From NCBI GenBank assembly GCA_011390345.1, contig JAABSP010000025.1, positions 1-64,000 of the forward strand: a stretch of 64,000 bases of DNA. The letters are read 5' to 3'. The notes below the pieces were generated by a model. That model saw only the letters and a program-made list of their open reading frames with translations. It searched no databases and was not told the origin of the DNA. The translations under genes were made by a program, and so were the position numbers. This DNA comes from Desulfobacteraceae bacterium (GTDB lineage Bacteria > Desulfobacterota > Desulfobacteria > Desulfobacterales > JAABSP01). How positions within the stretch are numbered: position 1 is the first letter of the stretch; each line of letters begins with the position of its first letter. Shown piece by piece: positions 1 through 9,468 of the stretch.

Positions 1-96
1 TTCATATGCTTCGTAGCTTTTACGAACAACCGCATCGAGCTTTGTCAAATAAGGCTCGATCCTCGATAGCTTGTCTTGAATGATACCGTTTATCAT
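1..96 (-). CDS. Partial gene at left edge, possible HepT/DUF86-like protein
   Basis: An open frame starts with ATG at 96 and runs off the left edge, giving the first 32 residues (MINGIIQDKLSRIEPYLTKL and onward). An in-frame stop lies at 115-117, so ATG 96 is the first usable start. The amphipathic helix rich in Leu, Arg and Glu resembles the N-terminus of HepT-like/DUF86 HEPN proteins, which usually pair with a MNT nucleotidyltransferase as a toxin-antitoxin module. Only about a quarter of such a protein is visible, so the family call is a guess. It lies 43 bases downstream of the chemoreceptor gene on the same strand. Confidence 0.35.
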   Translation of the reverse strand, partial: MINGIIQDKLSRIEPYLTKLDAVVRKSYEAYE

Positions 97-138
97 CTTA
101 TCATCTCTGCCTGCTCATTTTTTTATCTTGTCATGGCT

Positions 139-2619
139 TCACTGCAGATAGAATCCCTCCAATGCGTCAAACATCTTTCTGCGGCTCTCTTCAAAATCCT
201 CCATCAGGCTTCGGGCCTGGTCATATCTCTTTTCCTCGTTGAGCTTCACGATCTTTCGGGCATATTCATGGACATCATGGTGATGCCTGCCGATCGTTTT
301 GAAGAGAGGGTCTTCCTTGAAACGCTGCCCCTCGGAGCCGAAATACCATTTTCCGAAATCGCAGTTGCGGTCCGATGTCACCTCCGCGGAAGTGAGTGCG
401 GATACTCCGTGGAGCAGCCCCTCCAGGCGGGAGCGCCAGTTGAGATGCGCGCTTTTTACGCTGCTGATGTCGAACTTCTCCGATCCCACATGAAAGGAGC
501 GTACGGTCTCCGCAAGCCGGTGGGAGACACGGGAAAGATCTGTTGCGGACTGGTTGGTGATCGCGGCGTTGGCCGCGATCTCTCTGGCCGCGGTACTCAC
601 CCCCTCTACATTCCGGGCGATCTCATTGCTTCCCACGGACGCCTCTTCAGAAGCCCTGGAGACCTCTTTTGCAGCACCAGAAACCTGAGCCGCGTTCTGG
701 GCCACTTCCCGGGCGCCTTCACTGCTCTGCCTCGTAATTTCCGCGATATCAGCCACCAGTTGCCAGGCTTCGGAAGAGAGATCGCTCACGGATCGGGCCA
801 TCACAGACCCATTGGCCACCTCCCGGGATATCTCGGATGCTGCAGCGGTCTGCTCTCCGACCGAGGCCGCGATCTCCTGATTGATACTGGCGCTCTGGCC
901 GATCACCTGGCCGATCTCGGAGACCGAAACGACCACATCCTTGACAAGGTTTCGGATGTTTTCGATCCTTTCGGCAATCTCCCCTGATGCCTCCCCGGAC
1001 TGTCTGGCAAGAAGCTTCACCTCTCCGGCCACCACGGCAAATCCCTTTCCGGCCTCCCCGGCCCCTGCGGCCTCGATCGTGGCATTCAGGGCCAAAAGAT
1101 TGGTCTGATCCGCGATATCCTTGATCACGCCGACGATCTTCCGGATCTCTTTGGATGCCTCCGACAGGGTGTTCATTTTCCCGTCGATCCCAAGGGCATT
1201 TTCCCTTGCCTTTTCAGAGATGCGGCTGGAATGATCCGTGCTTTGGGCCACCGAATGAAGGGAGGCGGTCATCTCCTCGACCGCGGCTGCAACGTTTTGG
1301 ATCACACCAGACATCTGACTGCTGGAATCGGCCATGCTCTTCACCTTTCCCGATGTTCTCTGGGAGAGCTGCGCGATCTCCCGGGCCGTGGAAGACATCT
1401 CCTCGGCCATCCCCGCGATGGTTTCGACCCCGGTGCTGGCCTGTTCCGCAGATGCGGCCACAGTGGTGATGCCGGAAGAGATCTCTTCGGTGGCCGAGGC
1501 CACGGTGGAAGATTGTGCGCTCAGCTCCTCAGAGGAGGCCGCAAGCTGGTTGGATACCCCGGTCAGCTCATCCGAGGAGTAGTTCAGAGTTCCGGCAATG
1601 TCGGACAATCTTTTGATGATATTTCCAATGCTCTTCACAGAGACGTTCAACTGGAAGGCCATCTGGCCGATCTCATCTTTTGTCTCCACACGGATCTGCC
1701 CGGAAAAATCGCCCCTTCCTATCTGCTGCACAAATTCAGAGATCTTTGTCAAGGGTCTTTGGATCATTTTCCGGACAAAACCATAGAGGATAAAGCCTGC
1801 CGCAACCAGCAGGAGAAGGGAGATCAGGATGCTTTTCCACCGGGCACTGGCCAGCTCATGGCGCATGGGGGCCAGGGGGATGCCGATCTTGAACGCGCCG
1901 TGGACATCTCCGGCCTTCCAGCCCTCTTTGGGGAAACCTAAGATATCGAGGCTTCCTGCGGGATCACCGTGGCAGGAGAGGCAGTCCGGCGTGAGCTTTA
2001 CGGCCTTGAAAAAGATGAGGGCATCGGTCTGCCTCACCTCTGACCCCTCAAAGGCATTGCCCTTTTCAATCCCATTGTAGGAGATGCCGATCTCCCCCTG
2101 TTCTCTTGCCTTTTCCTTATCTTTGGGAAAAAGGATCTTTGCGCCTGTCCTTTCGATCCCGGCAATGGAACCCTTGCCTTCCAGATAATCGACCACCGCC
2201 TTTTCCACCCCGGGCCGGGGCTCGTTTTTCGGGTCCCGGGCATGGTTCTTCGGAACCCGGAACCGGTATCCCAGGGCCTCTGCATTGGCTTCCGCGGCGG
2301 TCCACGCGGCAACCACCGGAATGGTGAGATAGATCTTGGTCTCATCGTACCGTTTTCCCTGGGCCAGCTCCTCCTGAAGCCGGGCCACCAGCGCGGTATC
2401 ATCGAAAACCTCCAGATAGCGCAGATAGCTGATGAACTGCTGATTCTCCTCGCAGAACCAGGTCAGCTCCCTGGCCCGTGCAATCTCCTCTTTCAGCAGG
2501 GAATTTTTGATGGCAATTCCTTGAAAGTAGAGGGAAACGGCCGCACTTGCCGCCAATATGGCAACAACGATCAGAATGATTCGAGTACTCAGGCTTTCGA
2601 TGTCAAGACGAATTCGCAT
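139..2619 (-). CDS. Methyl-accepting chemotaxis protein with haem-type DUF3365 sensor and C-terminal CZB domain
   Basis: An 826-aa transmembrane chemoreceptor. A membrane helix at about 13-33 is followed by a periplasmic DUF3365/Tll0287-like sensor (about 45-255) carrying one CxxCH haem c motif (CLSCH, residues 213-217). A second membrane helix (about 263-282), a HAMP linker (about 285-335) and a long MCP signalling domain follow, with the conserved hairpin tip ([15 protein letters not shown]) near residue 505. The last ~105 residues form a chemoreceptor zinc-binding CZB domain: [14 protein letters not shown] and HHHDVHE supply the expected His/Cys ligands. The layout suggests redox or gas sensing outside and zinc-linked sensing inside. 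Its ATG overlaps the stop of the upstream gene by one base (TGATG), so the two are probably co-translated. No che genes lie nearby. Confidence 0.93.
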   Translation of the reverse strand: MRIRLDIESLSTRIILIVVAILAASAAVSLYFQGIAIKNSLLKEEIARARELTWFCEENQQFISYLRYLEVFDDTALVARLQEELAQGKRYDETKIYLTIPVVAAWTAAEANAEALGYRFRVPKNHARDPKNEPRPGVEKAVVDYLEGKGSIAGIERTGAKILFPKDKEKAREQGEIGISYNGIEKGNAFEGSEVRQTDALIFFKAVKLTPDCLSCHGDPAGSLDILGFPKEGWKAGDVHGAFKIGIPLAPMRHELASARWKSILISLLLLVAAGFILYGFVRKMIQRPLTKISEFVQQIGRGDFSGQIRVETKDEIGQMAFQLNVSVKSIGNIIKRLSDIAGTLNYSSDELTGVSNQLAASSEELSAQSSTVASATEEISSGITTVAASAEQASTGVETIAGMAEEMSSTAREIAQLSQRTSGKVKSMADSSSQMSGVIQNVAAAVEEMTASLHSVAQSTDHSSRISEKARENALGIDGKMNTLSEASKEIRKIVGVIKDIADQTNLLALNATIEAAGAGEAGKGFAVVAGEVKLLARQSGEASGEIAERIENIRNLVKDVVVSVSEIGQVIGQSASINQEIAASVGEQTAAASEISREVANGSVMARSVSDLSSEAWQLVADIAEITRQSSEGAREVAQNAAQVSGAAKEVSRASEEASVGSNEIARNVEGVSTAAREIAANAAITNQSATDLSRVSHRLAETVRSFHVGSEKFDISSVKSAHLNWRSRLEGLLHGVSALTSAEVTSDRNCDFGKWYFGSEGQRFKEDPLFKTIGRHHHDVHEYARKIVKLNEEKRYDQARSLMEDFEESRRKMFDALEGFYLQ

Positions 2620-4631
2620 CAGCTTCTCTTTCCCTTTGGAATAGCAGGATTATTTGCGGTATAGGCTTGATTTGCCCTGTTCGGCTGGTTGGGATATCGA
2701 AGCCTTAGCACATTATGTTCAACCATTGGCGTGAGAAAGCGGGCCCTTAATCCATCGGCATTCCGTTGAAGCAAATCGGCCAACTGCCGCCTGGATAACC
2801 AGCGCCCACTGCATAATTTTAAAATCAGTTTCTCCATATCCTTTGGCAAAAGCCGTCGATTCGAACGGGCAGGAGCGGCTATTGAAATCAGGTACTCGCG
2901 ATCCGCTTGGGTCAATTCACCGTTATGTACGGAGCCATTGGCCTTATGTAAGAAACTGACATTCTTATGTACGGAGTCATTGGCCTTATGTATGGAGCCG
3001 GCATCCTTATGTACGGAGTCATCGGCCTTATGTATGGAGCCGGCATCCTTATGTACGGAGCCATTGGCCTTATGTATGGAGCCGGCATCCTTATGTACGG
3101 AGTCATCGGCCTTATGTAGGGAGTCACCGGCCTTATGTAGGGAGCCTGAAAGGGCAGGCAAACGATATCGAGTCCATCGCGCCTGGCCTTCTTGAATCAG
3201 GGCATGTTTTGCCACCAACCCCTGCAATACCTTCGTCATTTCAGCCGCATGATCACCGGTAATCTCCCGCATTCGGGCATTGTCAACCGCACCTTCTATA
3301 TCTGCCGTGACAAGCGCCTGCACTTCCAGTTTTGTAAACCTTGAAAACCTCCTGCCAAACAGCTCCTTCAATCTCGCCAGAGACGCTTCGGGAATCAGGC
3401 TGACCATCGGCAGCATCCACTGAACCCTGTCCGGCTGGAACTGATCGCTGATCCGTGGGGAACGCCAATGCTGGGACTCCCAGCCCCGATGGATTTTGTC
3501 CACGCCGGAGCCGGCCTTCTCGGCTCCGCCGATCATCATGAAGATGTTCTGCAGGGTCTTGTTCCTGCACTCGCTGATGTTGCCCTGCAGCAACTGCTCG
3601 AAAGAGACCAGCAGAGATCCGGGATTGGAGAATTCAAAGCGATCCGGATATTTTTCGATCACGATGCCGCCTTGTCCCTGATAATCAGCGTGAATCAAGG
3701 CATTGATCAGCGCCTCCCGAATCGCCTCATGAACCACGGTCTCCCCTTTGCGGAATAGACCGGGGCCCAATTGAAAAGGCAGCTTCAGATCCTGGGTCAA
3801 CCGCCGGAATATCCGCAGGTAGAACTGATAGAGATTGGCGCACCAGGTCCCGTCAATCGTTACCCGATCGGTCCAGCGAACAGCGGGATCAGGAGAGAGT
3901 TTCTCCCGGTAGTCCACATGATATTGAGGAATGGCCTCCCGGATGGCTTCATCCGTACCGAACATGAGAAGTCCGGCAACGGTCAGCCCTTCAACTCCGC
4001 TTCTTCGGTCCAGGCGCCAGCCGCCGAGTTTTGTCAGAATGCCCTTGTCGTCCTGGCTCAGCCAAGGGTGAAGCGGTTTATGGGAGGCGAAGAGATTCCG
4101 ATATTGCTGCAAACTGGGGCGGTCGAGATCATCCAGAGTGAAATATTCCAGGAGACGACCGTCGGCAGGCGCTTCGGACCTGTCCGACAACATGCGGCCA
4201 ACCTCTTTATCCGTGCAGTGGTAATCACCTTCATAATTGCGCCGGTAGGTTCCGGTCAACGGGTTCTGCCCCAAAAAGACAGGCCGCTGATCCCGAGTGG
4301 CTTTGGGAATACGGATAGCGAGAATTTTTTCCTTTTCATGGGCAACCATCGCGATATCGGCATCGGTCAGCAGATTGACACTCACCTTGCCGCGGTTGTT
4401 TATGGTGTCCCAAAAAGACTTTTTCAACCGGTCAGGATCAGCAATGCCGCTGACGGTACCATCGTTTTCCACACCGAGGAGAATAACGCCGCCATGTGTA
4501 TTGGCCATGGCGCCGTAAGTTTCCCACAGGCTTTTGGGAAGACCGCCTTTGGCGGATTTGAACTCCAGCTCCTCGTATTCGGCCCAATCCAGGCGACTGA
4601 TGATTTCGACAGGATCAAGAAGATGCGGCAT
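2619..4631 (-). CDS. AlbA_2/Schlafen-like ATP-binding protein with heptad-repeat insert
   Basis: A 670-aa protein. Residues ~12-130 form an AlbA_2 (Schlafen-like) domain ([13 protein letters not shown], then [15 protein letters not shown]). Residues ~290-385 look like the HATPase_c_4 domain typical of these transcriptional-regulator-like proteins ([32 protein letters not shown]). Residues ~493-570 are eleven seven-residue repeats of the type (S)(L/V/I)HKAxD/G, encoded by a 21-bp DNA repeat. The C-terminus is winged-helix-like ([20 protein letters not shown]). Such proteins are annotated as putative DNA-binding or regulatory ATPases, and some occur in defence loci; the actual role is unknown. 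ATG 4631 has an AAGGAG site 8 bases upstream. The stop overlaps the chemoreceptor start. Confidence 0.85.
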   Translation of the reverse strand: MPHLLDPVEIISRLDWAEYEELEFKSAKGGLPKSLWETYGAMANTHGGVILLGVENDGTVSGIADPDRLKKSFWDTINNRGKVSVNLLTDADIAMVAHEKEKILAIRIPKATRDQRPVFLGQNPLTGTYRRNYEGDYHCTDKEVGRMLSDRSEAPADGRLLEYFTLDDLDRPSLQQYRNLFASHKPLHPWLSQDDKGILTKLGGWRLDRRSGVEGLTVAGLLMFGTDEAIREAIPQYHVDYREKLSPDPAVRWTDRVTIDGTWCANLYQFYLRIFRRLTQDLKLPFQLGPGLFRKGETVVHEAIREALINALIHADYQGQGGIVIEKYPDRFEFSNPGSLLVSFEQLLQGNISECRNKTLQNIFMMIGGAEKAGSGVDKIHRGWESQHWRSPRISDQFQPDRVQWMLPMVSLIPEASLARLKELFGRRFSRFTKLEVQALVTADIEGAVDNARMREITGDHAAEMTKVLQGLVAKHALIQEGQARWTRYRLPALSGSLHKAGDSLHKADDSVHKDAGSIHKANGSVHKDAGSIHKADDSVHKDAGSIHKANDSVHKNVSFLHKANGSVHNGELTQADREYLISIAAPARSNRRLLPKDMEKLILKLCSGRWLSRRQLADLLQRNADGLRARFLTPMVEHNVLRLRYPNQPNRANQAYTANNPAIPKGKRS
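2922..3152 (-). repeat. 21-bp coding minisatellite, 11 tandem copies
   Basis: A core of CTTATGTAxGGAG (plus-strand reading) recurs exactly every 21 bases at 2922, 2943, 2964, 2985, 3006, 3027, 3048, 3069, 3090, 3111 and 3132. Inner copies alternate in a 42-bp higher-order pattern. The unit is a multiple of three, so gain or loss of copies changes only the number of heptads in the ATP-binding protein. Because the unit lacks a stop in the other frames too, it also creates spurious repeat ORFs on both strands. Confidence 0.95.
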
Positions 4632-4734
4632 GTTCAGACTCCTTTTTCACGCCGGCAACCCTTTCTTTGGGTATTTTCATTTTTCCGAAAAAAACAAAGA
4701 TTGTTTTGATCATATCTTCGCTCATTACGGCTCA

Positions 4735-4763
4735 ATACTACCTAAGCCTCCCTCATTATTCAA
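4735..4763 (-). promoter_or_regulatory. Candidate sigma-70 promoter for the ATPase-chemoreceptor pair
   Basis: On the minus strand a TTGAAT -35 box (4758-4763) and a TAGTAT -10 box (4735-4740) are separated by 17 bases, about 95 bases ahead of the predicted +1-side start region of the gene beginning at 4631. The rest of 4632-4920 is AT-rich and I see nothing else coding in it. Confidence 0.4.
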
Positions 4764-4920
4764 GCCAAAACAGAGAAAAATCTCTCACCATCACCACTGT
4801 TCACCCAGTCGCCGATTCCTACCCCCAATTACCATGATCTCCCCATTGCCTTTTGGATGATTCTGTGGAACAATCAACCATAACTATTTGTATTTACTCA
4901 TATCGTGAGGATCTATATCC

Positions 4921-5097
4921 ATGATAGCAACCGTTTTGGGGTCCATCTTCATTTTTACCCTTGGATTGATGGTCGGAAAATGGAAGGCCAATCGGCAGTG
5001 GCGGGCCAATGCGAACCAGCCCTTTCTGCTGGCGCACGGGGAGTGGCTGTATAAGGTGAAGAAGGAGAAGCGGCCCAAGATGAACGCCTATAACTGA
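4921..5097 (+). CDS. Small single-pass membrane protein, 58 aa
   Basis: A short gene encoding MIATVLGSIFIFTLGLMVGK followed by a basic, Trp-containing tail ending in KRPKMNAYN. Residues 1-20 form one membrane helix; the tail (KWK, RQWR, KVKKEKRPK) is strongly positive and should lie in the cytoplasm. A GAGGA ribosome site sits about 10 bases before the ATG. I do not recognise the family and no function can be assigned. It is flanked by the start of a minus-strand gene and the end of the next minus-strand gene, so it is probably transcribed alone. Confidence 0.6.
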   Translation: MIATVLGSIFIFTLGLMVGKWKANRQWRANANQPFLLAHGEWLYKVKKEKRPKMNAYN

Positions 5098-5131
5098 CCT
5101 TCTTCTCCTTTTGGTTGATCTGTGCCGGAAT

Positions 5132-7015
5132 TTATTTCGATTTGGGCTCGGGCTCGTCGAACCGGCAGCTCAGGTGGATATCCGCGCGCATTTTGACCCG
5201 GGTTTTGAAGGGCAGTGTTTTAAAGAGCCGGATCATCCGCTGATTTCCCTGGGAGGTGTAGGCAAATAGTCCGTTGACGCCGTGCTCCTGGGCCGCCTCG
5301 GCAAGCTTCCGGATCAGGATGTGGCCAATGCCCTTGCCCTGATACCGCTTGCTGACGGAGAAGGCCACTTCGGCCATGTTGGTCGATTCGTCCAGATAGT
5401 ACTCCCCCACGCCGAGAACCTTGCCGAATCCGAACTCGCCGACAATGGCCAGGATGGTGAGGTTGCGGATGTAGTCGATCTTGAAAAGCCCCTCCAGATC
5501 CCCCCGGGGAAACCTGTTCTTCTCGTGGAAAAACCGGGAGATGACATCGACCCTGTCCAGATGGTAGTAATGCTCCTGAATCCTTCGCTCGTCCACGGGC
5601 TTTGCGGGCCTAAAGGTGATGGTCTCGCCGTCGATTTCGATATTCTCTTCCAGCTTGACCGGATAGACCCCCCGCACCGACTCTCCCAGGCTCCTTTCAT
5701 GGCCAACCATCCCCAGCTTCTTGGCCTTTTCCAGCAGATCATCCCGAAAATCGGGGTGCGCGATGCTGATGAGGGCCAATGCCCGCTCCTGCACCGTCTT
5801 TCCAAAGAGGCTGACAGCGCCGAATTCCGTCACCACATACCGGACGTCATCTCTGGGAACCGTGATGATGGTCTCGGTCAGCAGCGGGACGATCCGGCTC
5901 TTCTTTCCCCCTTCCGCGGTTGAGGGAAGCATGATGATAGACTTGCCGTTTTTCGAGCGGTTGGCCCCCCGGACAAAGTTGGGAATCCCGGAAACCCCGG
6001 CATAGAGGGTCTGGGACATGGCGTCACAGGAGACCTGGCCCGCGAGATCGATGATCTGGGCCACGTTCATGGAGATCATCCGGTTGTGGCGGGAGATGAT
6101 GTCGATATCGTTGACGTAGTCGAAAGGGTGGAAATCGACGGCCGGATTGGAGTCGAGGAAATCGTAGAGGGCAGAAGAGCCGATCGCGCAGGCCGCAACC
6201 AGCTTTCCCTCGTTAAAGCCTTTTTTGCGGTTGTTGATCACTCCCATCGCGTAGAGGTGCATGATGTCTTCGGTGAGAAAGAAGGAGTGGACCCCGAGAT
6301 CGTTCTTCTCGGACAGGATCTGGCTCGTGGCCTGGGAGGTCGCGTCAAGTCCGATCTGGATGGTGGAGCCGTCTTCGATGAGGCCGGCGATGTGGCTGCC
6401 GATCCGCTTTGCCCGATCCGAGCCGGGCAGGTCCGGAATGGTCAGCAGCTCTTCATCGTGCTCCACCACTATGTCCACATCGTTGACATTTATGAAGCAG
6501 CGGCCCAGCACCCGGGGCATCCGCTCGTTGATCTGCGCGATGACCAGGTCGGCTGACATAGCTGCCGAAAGGGTGATGTCAACCGATACCCCGAGGCTCA
6601 TCCAGCCGAAGTCGTCGGGGGGAGAGACCTGGATCAGGGCCACATCCAGTGGAATCCGGCGGGTTTTGAAGAGATGGGGGACCTCGGAGACGTTGACCGG
6701 GGTGTGGAAGCGCATGTTTTTTGCCATGTCCTCGGTTTTGGCAGATCCGAGATATATGGAGCGGATCTTGAAGCTCTGCTCCTCGGTCTTCTCCGCGATC
6801 TGGGTCAGGGGAGAGGTCTCCTTGGACATGAGACGGATGATCTCCAGATCGGTAAACCGGTTCGACTTTTCAGCCAGCCCCCGGACCAGGTGCTGGGGCT
6901 CGCCGCAGTAGGAGCCGATAAAGACCCGCTGCCCCGATCGGATGCGGCTGATGGCCTCCTCTACACTCTTCCGTTTTTCCAGATACTCGTCCGGCCAGTA
7001 ACTTGTCTTCGGCAT
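5132..7015 (-). CDS. Acetyl-CoA hydrolase/CoA-transferase fused to a GNAT acetyltransferase domain
   Basis: A protein of about 627 aa. Residues 1 to ~440 are an acetyl-CoA hydrolase/transferase (4-hydroxybutyrate CoA-transferase-like) with the family's VTEFGAVSLFGKT segment carrying the expected catalytic Glu and the following ERALALISIAHPDFRD block. Residues ~450-600 are a GNAT N-acetyltransferase, with the acetyl-CoA loop in KRYQGKGIGHILIRKL. Enzymes of the first family move CoA between acyl-CoAs and acetate. The fusion suggests an acyl-CoA source, or a sensor domain, attached to a protein-acetylation module. The longer frame opens at 7168, but ATG 7015 has a strong AGAGGTGG ribosome site and starts the family-like sequence MPKTSYWPDEYLEKRK, so I use it. 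Confidence 0.9.
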   Translation of the reverse strand: MPKTSYWPDEYLEKRKSVEEAISRIRSGQRVFIGSYCGEPQHLVRGLAEKSNRFTDLEIIRLMSKETSPLTQIAEKTEEQSFKIRSIYLGSAKTEDMAKNMRFHTPVNVSEVPHLFKTRRIPLDVALIQVSPPDDFGWMSLGVSVDITLSAAMSADLVIAQINERMPRVLGRCFINVNDVDIVVEHDEELLTIPDLPGSDRAKRIGSHIAGLIEDGSTIQIGLDATSQATSQILSEKNDLGVHSFFLTEDIMHLYAMGVINNRKKGFNEGKLVAACAIGSSALYDFLDSNPAVDFHPFDYVNDIDIISRHNRMISMNVAQIIDLAGQVSCDAMSQTLYAGVSGIPNFVRGANRSKNGKSIIMLPSTAEGGKKSRIVPLLTETIITVPRDDVRYVVTEFGAVSLFGKTVQERALALISIAHPDFRDDLLEKAKKLGMVGHERSLGESVRGVYPVKLEENIEIDGETITFRPAKPVDERRIQEHYYHLDRVDVISRFFHEKNRFPRGDLEGLFKIDYIRNLTILAIVGEFGFGKVLGVGEYYLDESTNMAEVAFSVSKRYQGKGIGHILIRKLAEAAQEHGVNGLFAYTSQGNQRMIRLFKTLPFKTRVKMRADIHLSCRFDEPEPKSK

Positions 7016-7144
7016 GCTCCACCTCTTTTTTGCCCGTTCCTGTTGACAGCCAAAGATACTATAGCACAGAAAAAGCCTTTGGAGAAACCGAATCGGCTTC
7101 ATCTCTGCCTTGAAGTCAAGGGCGTTTTTTAAAAAATTATGGTC

Positions 7145-7173
7145 TTGCATTGAAAGTGCAGGTATCATATATA
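7145..7173 (+). promoter_or_regulatory. Candidate sigma-70 promoter for the TraB-family gene
   Basis: A TTGCAT -35 box (7145-7150) and a TATATA -10 box (7168-7173) with a 17-base spacer end about 42 bases before the ATG at 7216. The 200-base gap 7016-7215 is a divergent intergenic region; on the minus strand a TATAGT -10-like box near 7060 could serve the CoA-transferase gene, but its -35 box is weak. Confidence 0.5.
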
Positions 7174-7215
7174 TCGTATGGATTTGCAGGAACTCCCAAC
7201 TGAGGAAACCACTGA

Positions 7216-8403
7216 ATGGAAATATCGGATAAGAATATCACAAAGCTCTCCTGGGAAGGCAAAGCAGTGCTGCTGGTCGGCACAGCCCATGTCTCCAGGG
7301 AGAGCGCCCGGCTGGTCAAGGAATTGATCGAAGGGGAGAAGCCCGATACGGTCTGCGTGGAACTCTGCGCATCCCGATATCAGTCCCTGCGGCAGAAGAG
7401 CCAGTGGCAGAACATGGACATCATCAAGGTGATCAAGGAGAAGAAGGCATTTCTGCTCCTCTCCAACCTTCTGCTGGCCTCGTTCCAGCGCCGGATAGCC
7501 AAAAAATTCGACATCAATCCGGGCGAGGAGATGCTCAAGGCCATCGAGGCCGCAGACCTTGTAGGGGCCGAGATCGTGACGGCCGACCGGGATATCCGGG
7601 TGACGCTGCTGCGGACATGGCGGAACCTGGCTTTTTTTGACAAGCTCAAGATGATCTTCCAGATGATCCTCTCGGTTGCCGGGGGCATCGACGAGGTGGA
7701 GGAGGAGGATATCGAGCGGATGAAGCAGGAGGACATTTTAGAGATGCTCATTGCCGACATCGGAAAAGCCTTCCCGGTGATCCGCAAAATCCTCATCGAC
7801 GAGCGGGATCTCTACCTGGCCGAAAACATCCGCAAGGCTCCCGGCGAGAAGATCGTTGCAGTGGTGGGCGCGGGCCATGTGCCGGGCATCAAAGCCCACT
7901 GGGAGGATACCATCGACACAAAGGCTTTGGAATCCGTCCCCCGGAAAGGGAGAATCACCGGCCTTCTAAAATGGATTCTCCCGGTTCTGATCCTGCTGCT
8001 CTTCATACTCGGCTTCTTTTACGGGGGCATGGAGACGGGCAAAAGCATGATTTTCTGGTGGTTTGCCGTCAACGGCGTCATGGCCGGCCTGGGCGCGATC
8101 TTGGCGCTGGCCCATCCGTTGACCATCCTCTCATCGATCCTGGCGGCCCCGCTCACCTCTTTAAATCCGATGATCGCGGCCGGCTGGGTCTCGGGTCTGG
8201 TCGAGGCGCTCTCCCGGAAGCCCAAAGTGATCGATTTTGAAAACATCTATGAGGACATCGCCTCGGTGAAGGGGTTCTGGAAGAACAACGTCACCCGGAT
8301 TCTGCTGGTGGTGCTATTCACCAATCTCGGGAGCATGATCGGCTCCTTTGTTGCGCTGCCGCTGATCATCAAGATCTTCGGAAGTCTGCCCGCGCCGGTG
8401 TAG
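7216..8403 (+). CDS. TraB/GumN/PrgY-family membrane protein
   Basis: A 395-aa protein with the two family signatures: a GTAHVS motif at residues 22-27 followed by an acidic CVELCASR segment, and a VGAGHVPG motif near residue 218. These are thought to form a metal-dependent hydrolase-like fold, and the enterococcal relative PrgY reduces pheromone activity. The C-terminal ~140 residues contain about four membrane helices (LLKWILPVLILLLFILGFF onward), as in bacterial and archaeal TraB proteins. A GAGGA site lies ~9 bases before the ATG. The substrate is unknown. It appears to be a single-gene transcript. Confidence 0.88.
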   Translation: MEISDKNITKLSWEGKAVLLVGTAHVSRESARLVKELIEGEKPDTVCVELCASRYQSLRQKSQWQNMDIIKVIKEKKAFLLLSNLLLASFQRRIAKKFDINPGEEMLKAIEAADLVGAEIVTADRDIRVTLLRTWRNLAFFDKLKMIFQMILSVAGGIDEVEEEDIERMKQEDILEMLIADIGKAFPVIRKILIDERDLYLAENIRKAPGEKIVAVVGAGHVPGIKAHWEDTIDTKALESVPRKGRITGLLKWILPVLILLLFILGFFYGGMETGKSMIFWWFAVNGVMAGLGAILALAHPLTILSSILAAPLTSLNPMIAAGWVSGLVEALSRKPKVIDFENIYEDIASVKGFWKNNVTRILLVVLFTNLGSMIGSFVALPLIIKIFGSLPAPV

Positions 8404-8459
8404 AAGGTTAGAATAAGGCTGATCCGCACCTTTTTGGGAATCGATATTTACCGATAGTA

Positions 8460-8488
8460 TTGCCTGAATTTTATCGACCATGTATACT
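8460..8488 (+). promoter_or_regulatory. Sigma-70 promoter for the DUF4388-PilZ pair
   Basis: A TTGCCT -35 box (8460-8465) and a TATACT -10 box (8483-8488) are 17 bases apart. Transcription would start near 8495. A full AAAAGGAGG ribosome site follows at 8513-8521, earlier than expected for the ATG at 8575. Confidence 0.6.
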
Positions 8489-8574
8489 GGATCTCATCAA
8501 GAGACAGGTTTCAAAAGGAGGTCTTGATTGAAAGCCGCCTTTCAGATAAAGACCGATTCAGGCGAGGAAAAGGT

Positions 8575-9447
8575 ATGCCGCTAAAGGGCGATTTAAGTAC
8601 GATTCCCATCACAACGGTCCTGCAGATGCTCTGCGATGAAAACAAGACCGGCGTGCTCCGGGCGCAAAATGGTGCAAAGCAGGTCAAATTCTTCATTCAG
8701 GATGGCGCGGTGCTCTGCGTGATGGGGACACTGGAGCGGGCAAGGCTGGGAAGCATCCTGCGCAACTCCAATCTGATCTCCAAAGAGGATCTTGGGCGGT
8801 GTCTGGAGATCGCTAGAGAGAAGAACCGGACACTGGGGAATATACTGATACAGGAGGGATTTCTCACCTCTGACAAACTCGCCGCGGTGGTCAACAAGCA
8901 GGCCGAGGAGATCATCTTCGACCTGCTCTCCTGGGAGCAGGGAATCTTTGAATACCGAGACGGCCGGATCAACCTCAGGAACATGGAGATCATTCCCATC
9001 AATGTGATGGGGCTGATTCTGGAGACCATGCGCCGGAAGGACGAACTTCTCTATATGACAGAGGAGGCCTCTCCTTCCTATCCCGATGTCGAAGAGGAAG
9101 AAATCGAAGATGATGTCTCCGGTATGGAGGTGGTCGCGTTTCATCTCAAAGAATCCTTTGTCGAACCGGATGAAATGGATCTGGAGGAAGATCTGTCAGG
9201 AAGAAATGGAGATGAGACCGAAAGAATTCCGGAAAACGAATGGAACAAATTCTGGAAGATTCTCCATACCGAGGAAAATGCATTTGATATCACCTTTACC
9301 GAAGAGGTGGATCAGGCAGATCTGGATGCGGATATCGGGATCGATGATCCCGAGGAGGAGACCCAGGGCAAGGATGTGGAGATCGATCTGTCGGAAAACG
9401 AATGGAAGCGTTTTCTGCTTCAGTTTATAAAATCTGCAAAAAAATGA
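8575..9447 (+). CDS. DUF4388 (PATAN-like) domain protein
   Basis: A 290-aa cytoplasmic protein. It opens with MPLKGDLSTIPITTVLQML, the usual beginning of DUF4388/PATAN domains, which occur in two-component and gliding/motility regulators of deltaproteobacterial groups. Residues ~1-150 form this domain with a helical extension. Residues ~165-290 are highly acidic and contain two similar ENEW segments (ENEWNKFWKIL, ENEWKRFLLQF), which may be short repeated interaction helices. ATG 8575 has a GAGGAAAAGG site. An alternative TTG at 8524 would add 17 residues but is badly spaced from its ribosome site. It ends 21 bases before the preferred PilZ start. Confidence 0.8.
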   Translation: MPLKGDLSTIPITTVLQMLCDENKTGVLRAQNGAKQVKFFIQDGAVLCVMGTLERARLGSILRNSNLISKEDLGRCLEIAREKNRTLGNILIQEGFLTSDKLAAVVNKQAEEIIFDLLSWEQGIFEYRDGRINLRNMEIIPINVMGLILETMRRKDELLYMTEEASPSYPDVEEEEIEDDVSGMEVVAFHLKESFVEPDEMDLEEDLSGRNGDETERIPENEWNKFWKILHTEENAFDITFTEEVDQADLDADIGIDDPEEETQGKDVEIDLSENEWKRFLLQFIKSAKK

Positions 9448-9468
9448 AACGATTTGGAACTGGGACGG

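Noticed and set aside
2912..3127. 71-aa minus-strand frame of MTPYIRP/MPAPYIR repeats
   Set aside because: It is the 21-bp minisatellite read in another frame; the repeated peptide is a by-product.
2922..3152. CRISPR array
   Set aside because: The 21-bp units are contiguous, have no unique spacers and lie inside an open gene; no cas genes are near.
4884..5078. 64-aa minus-strand frame
   Set aside because: It is the antisense of the 58-aa membrane protein gene, which has the better start signal and membrane helix.
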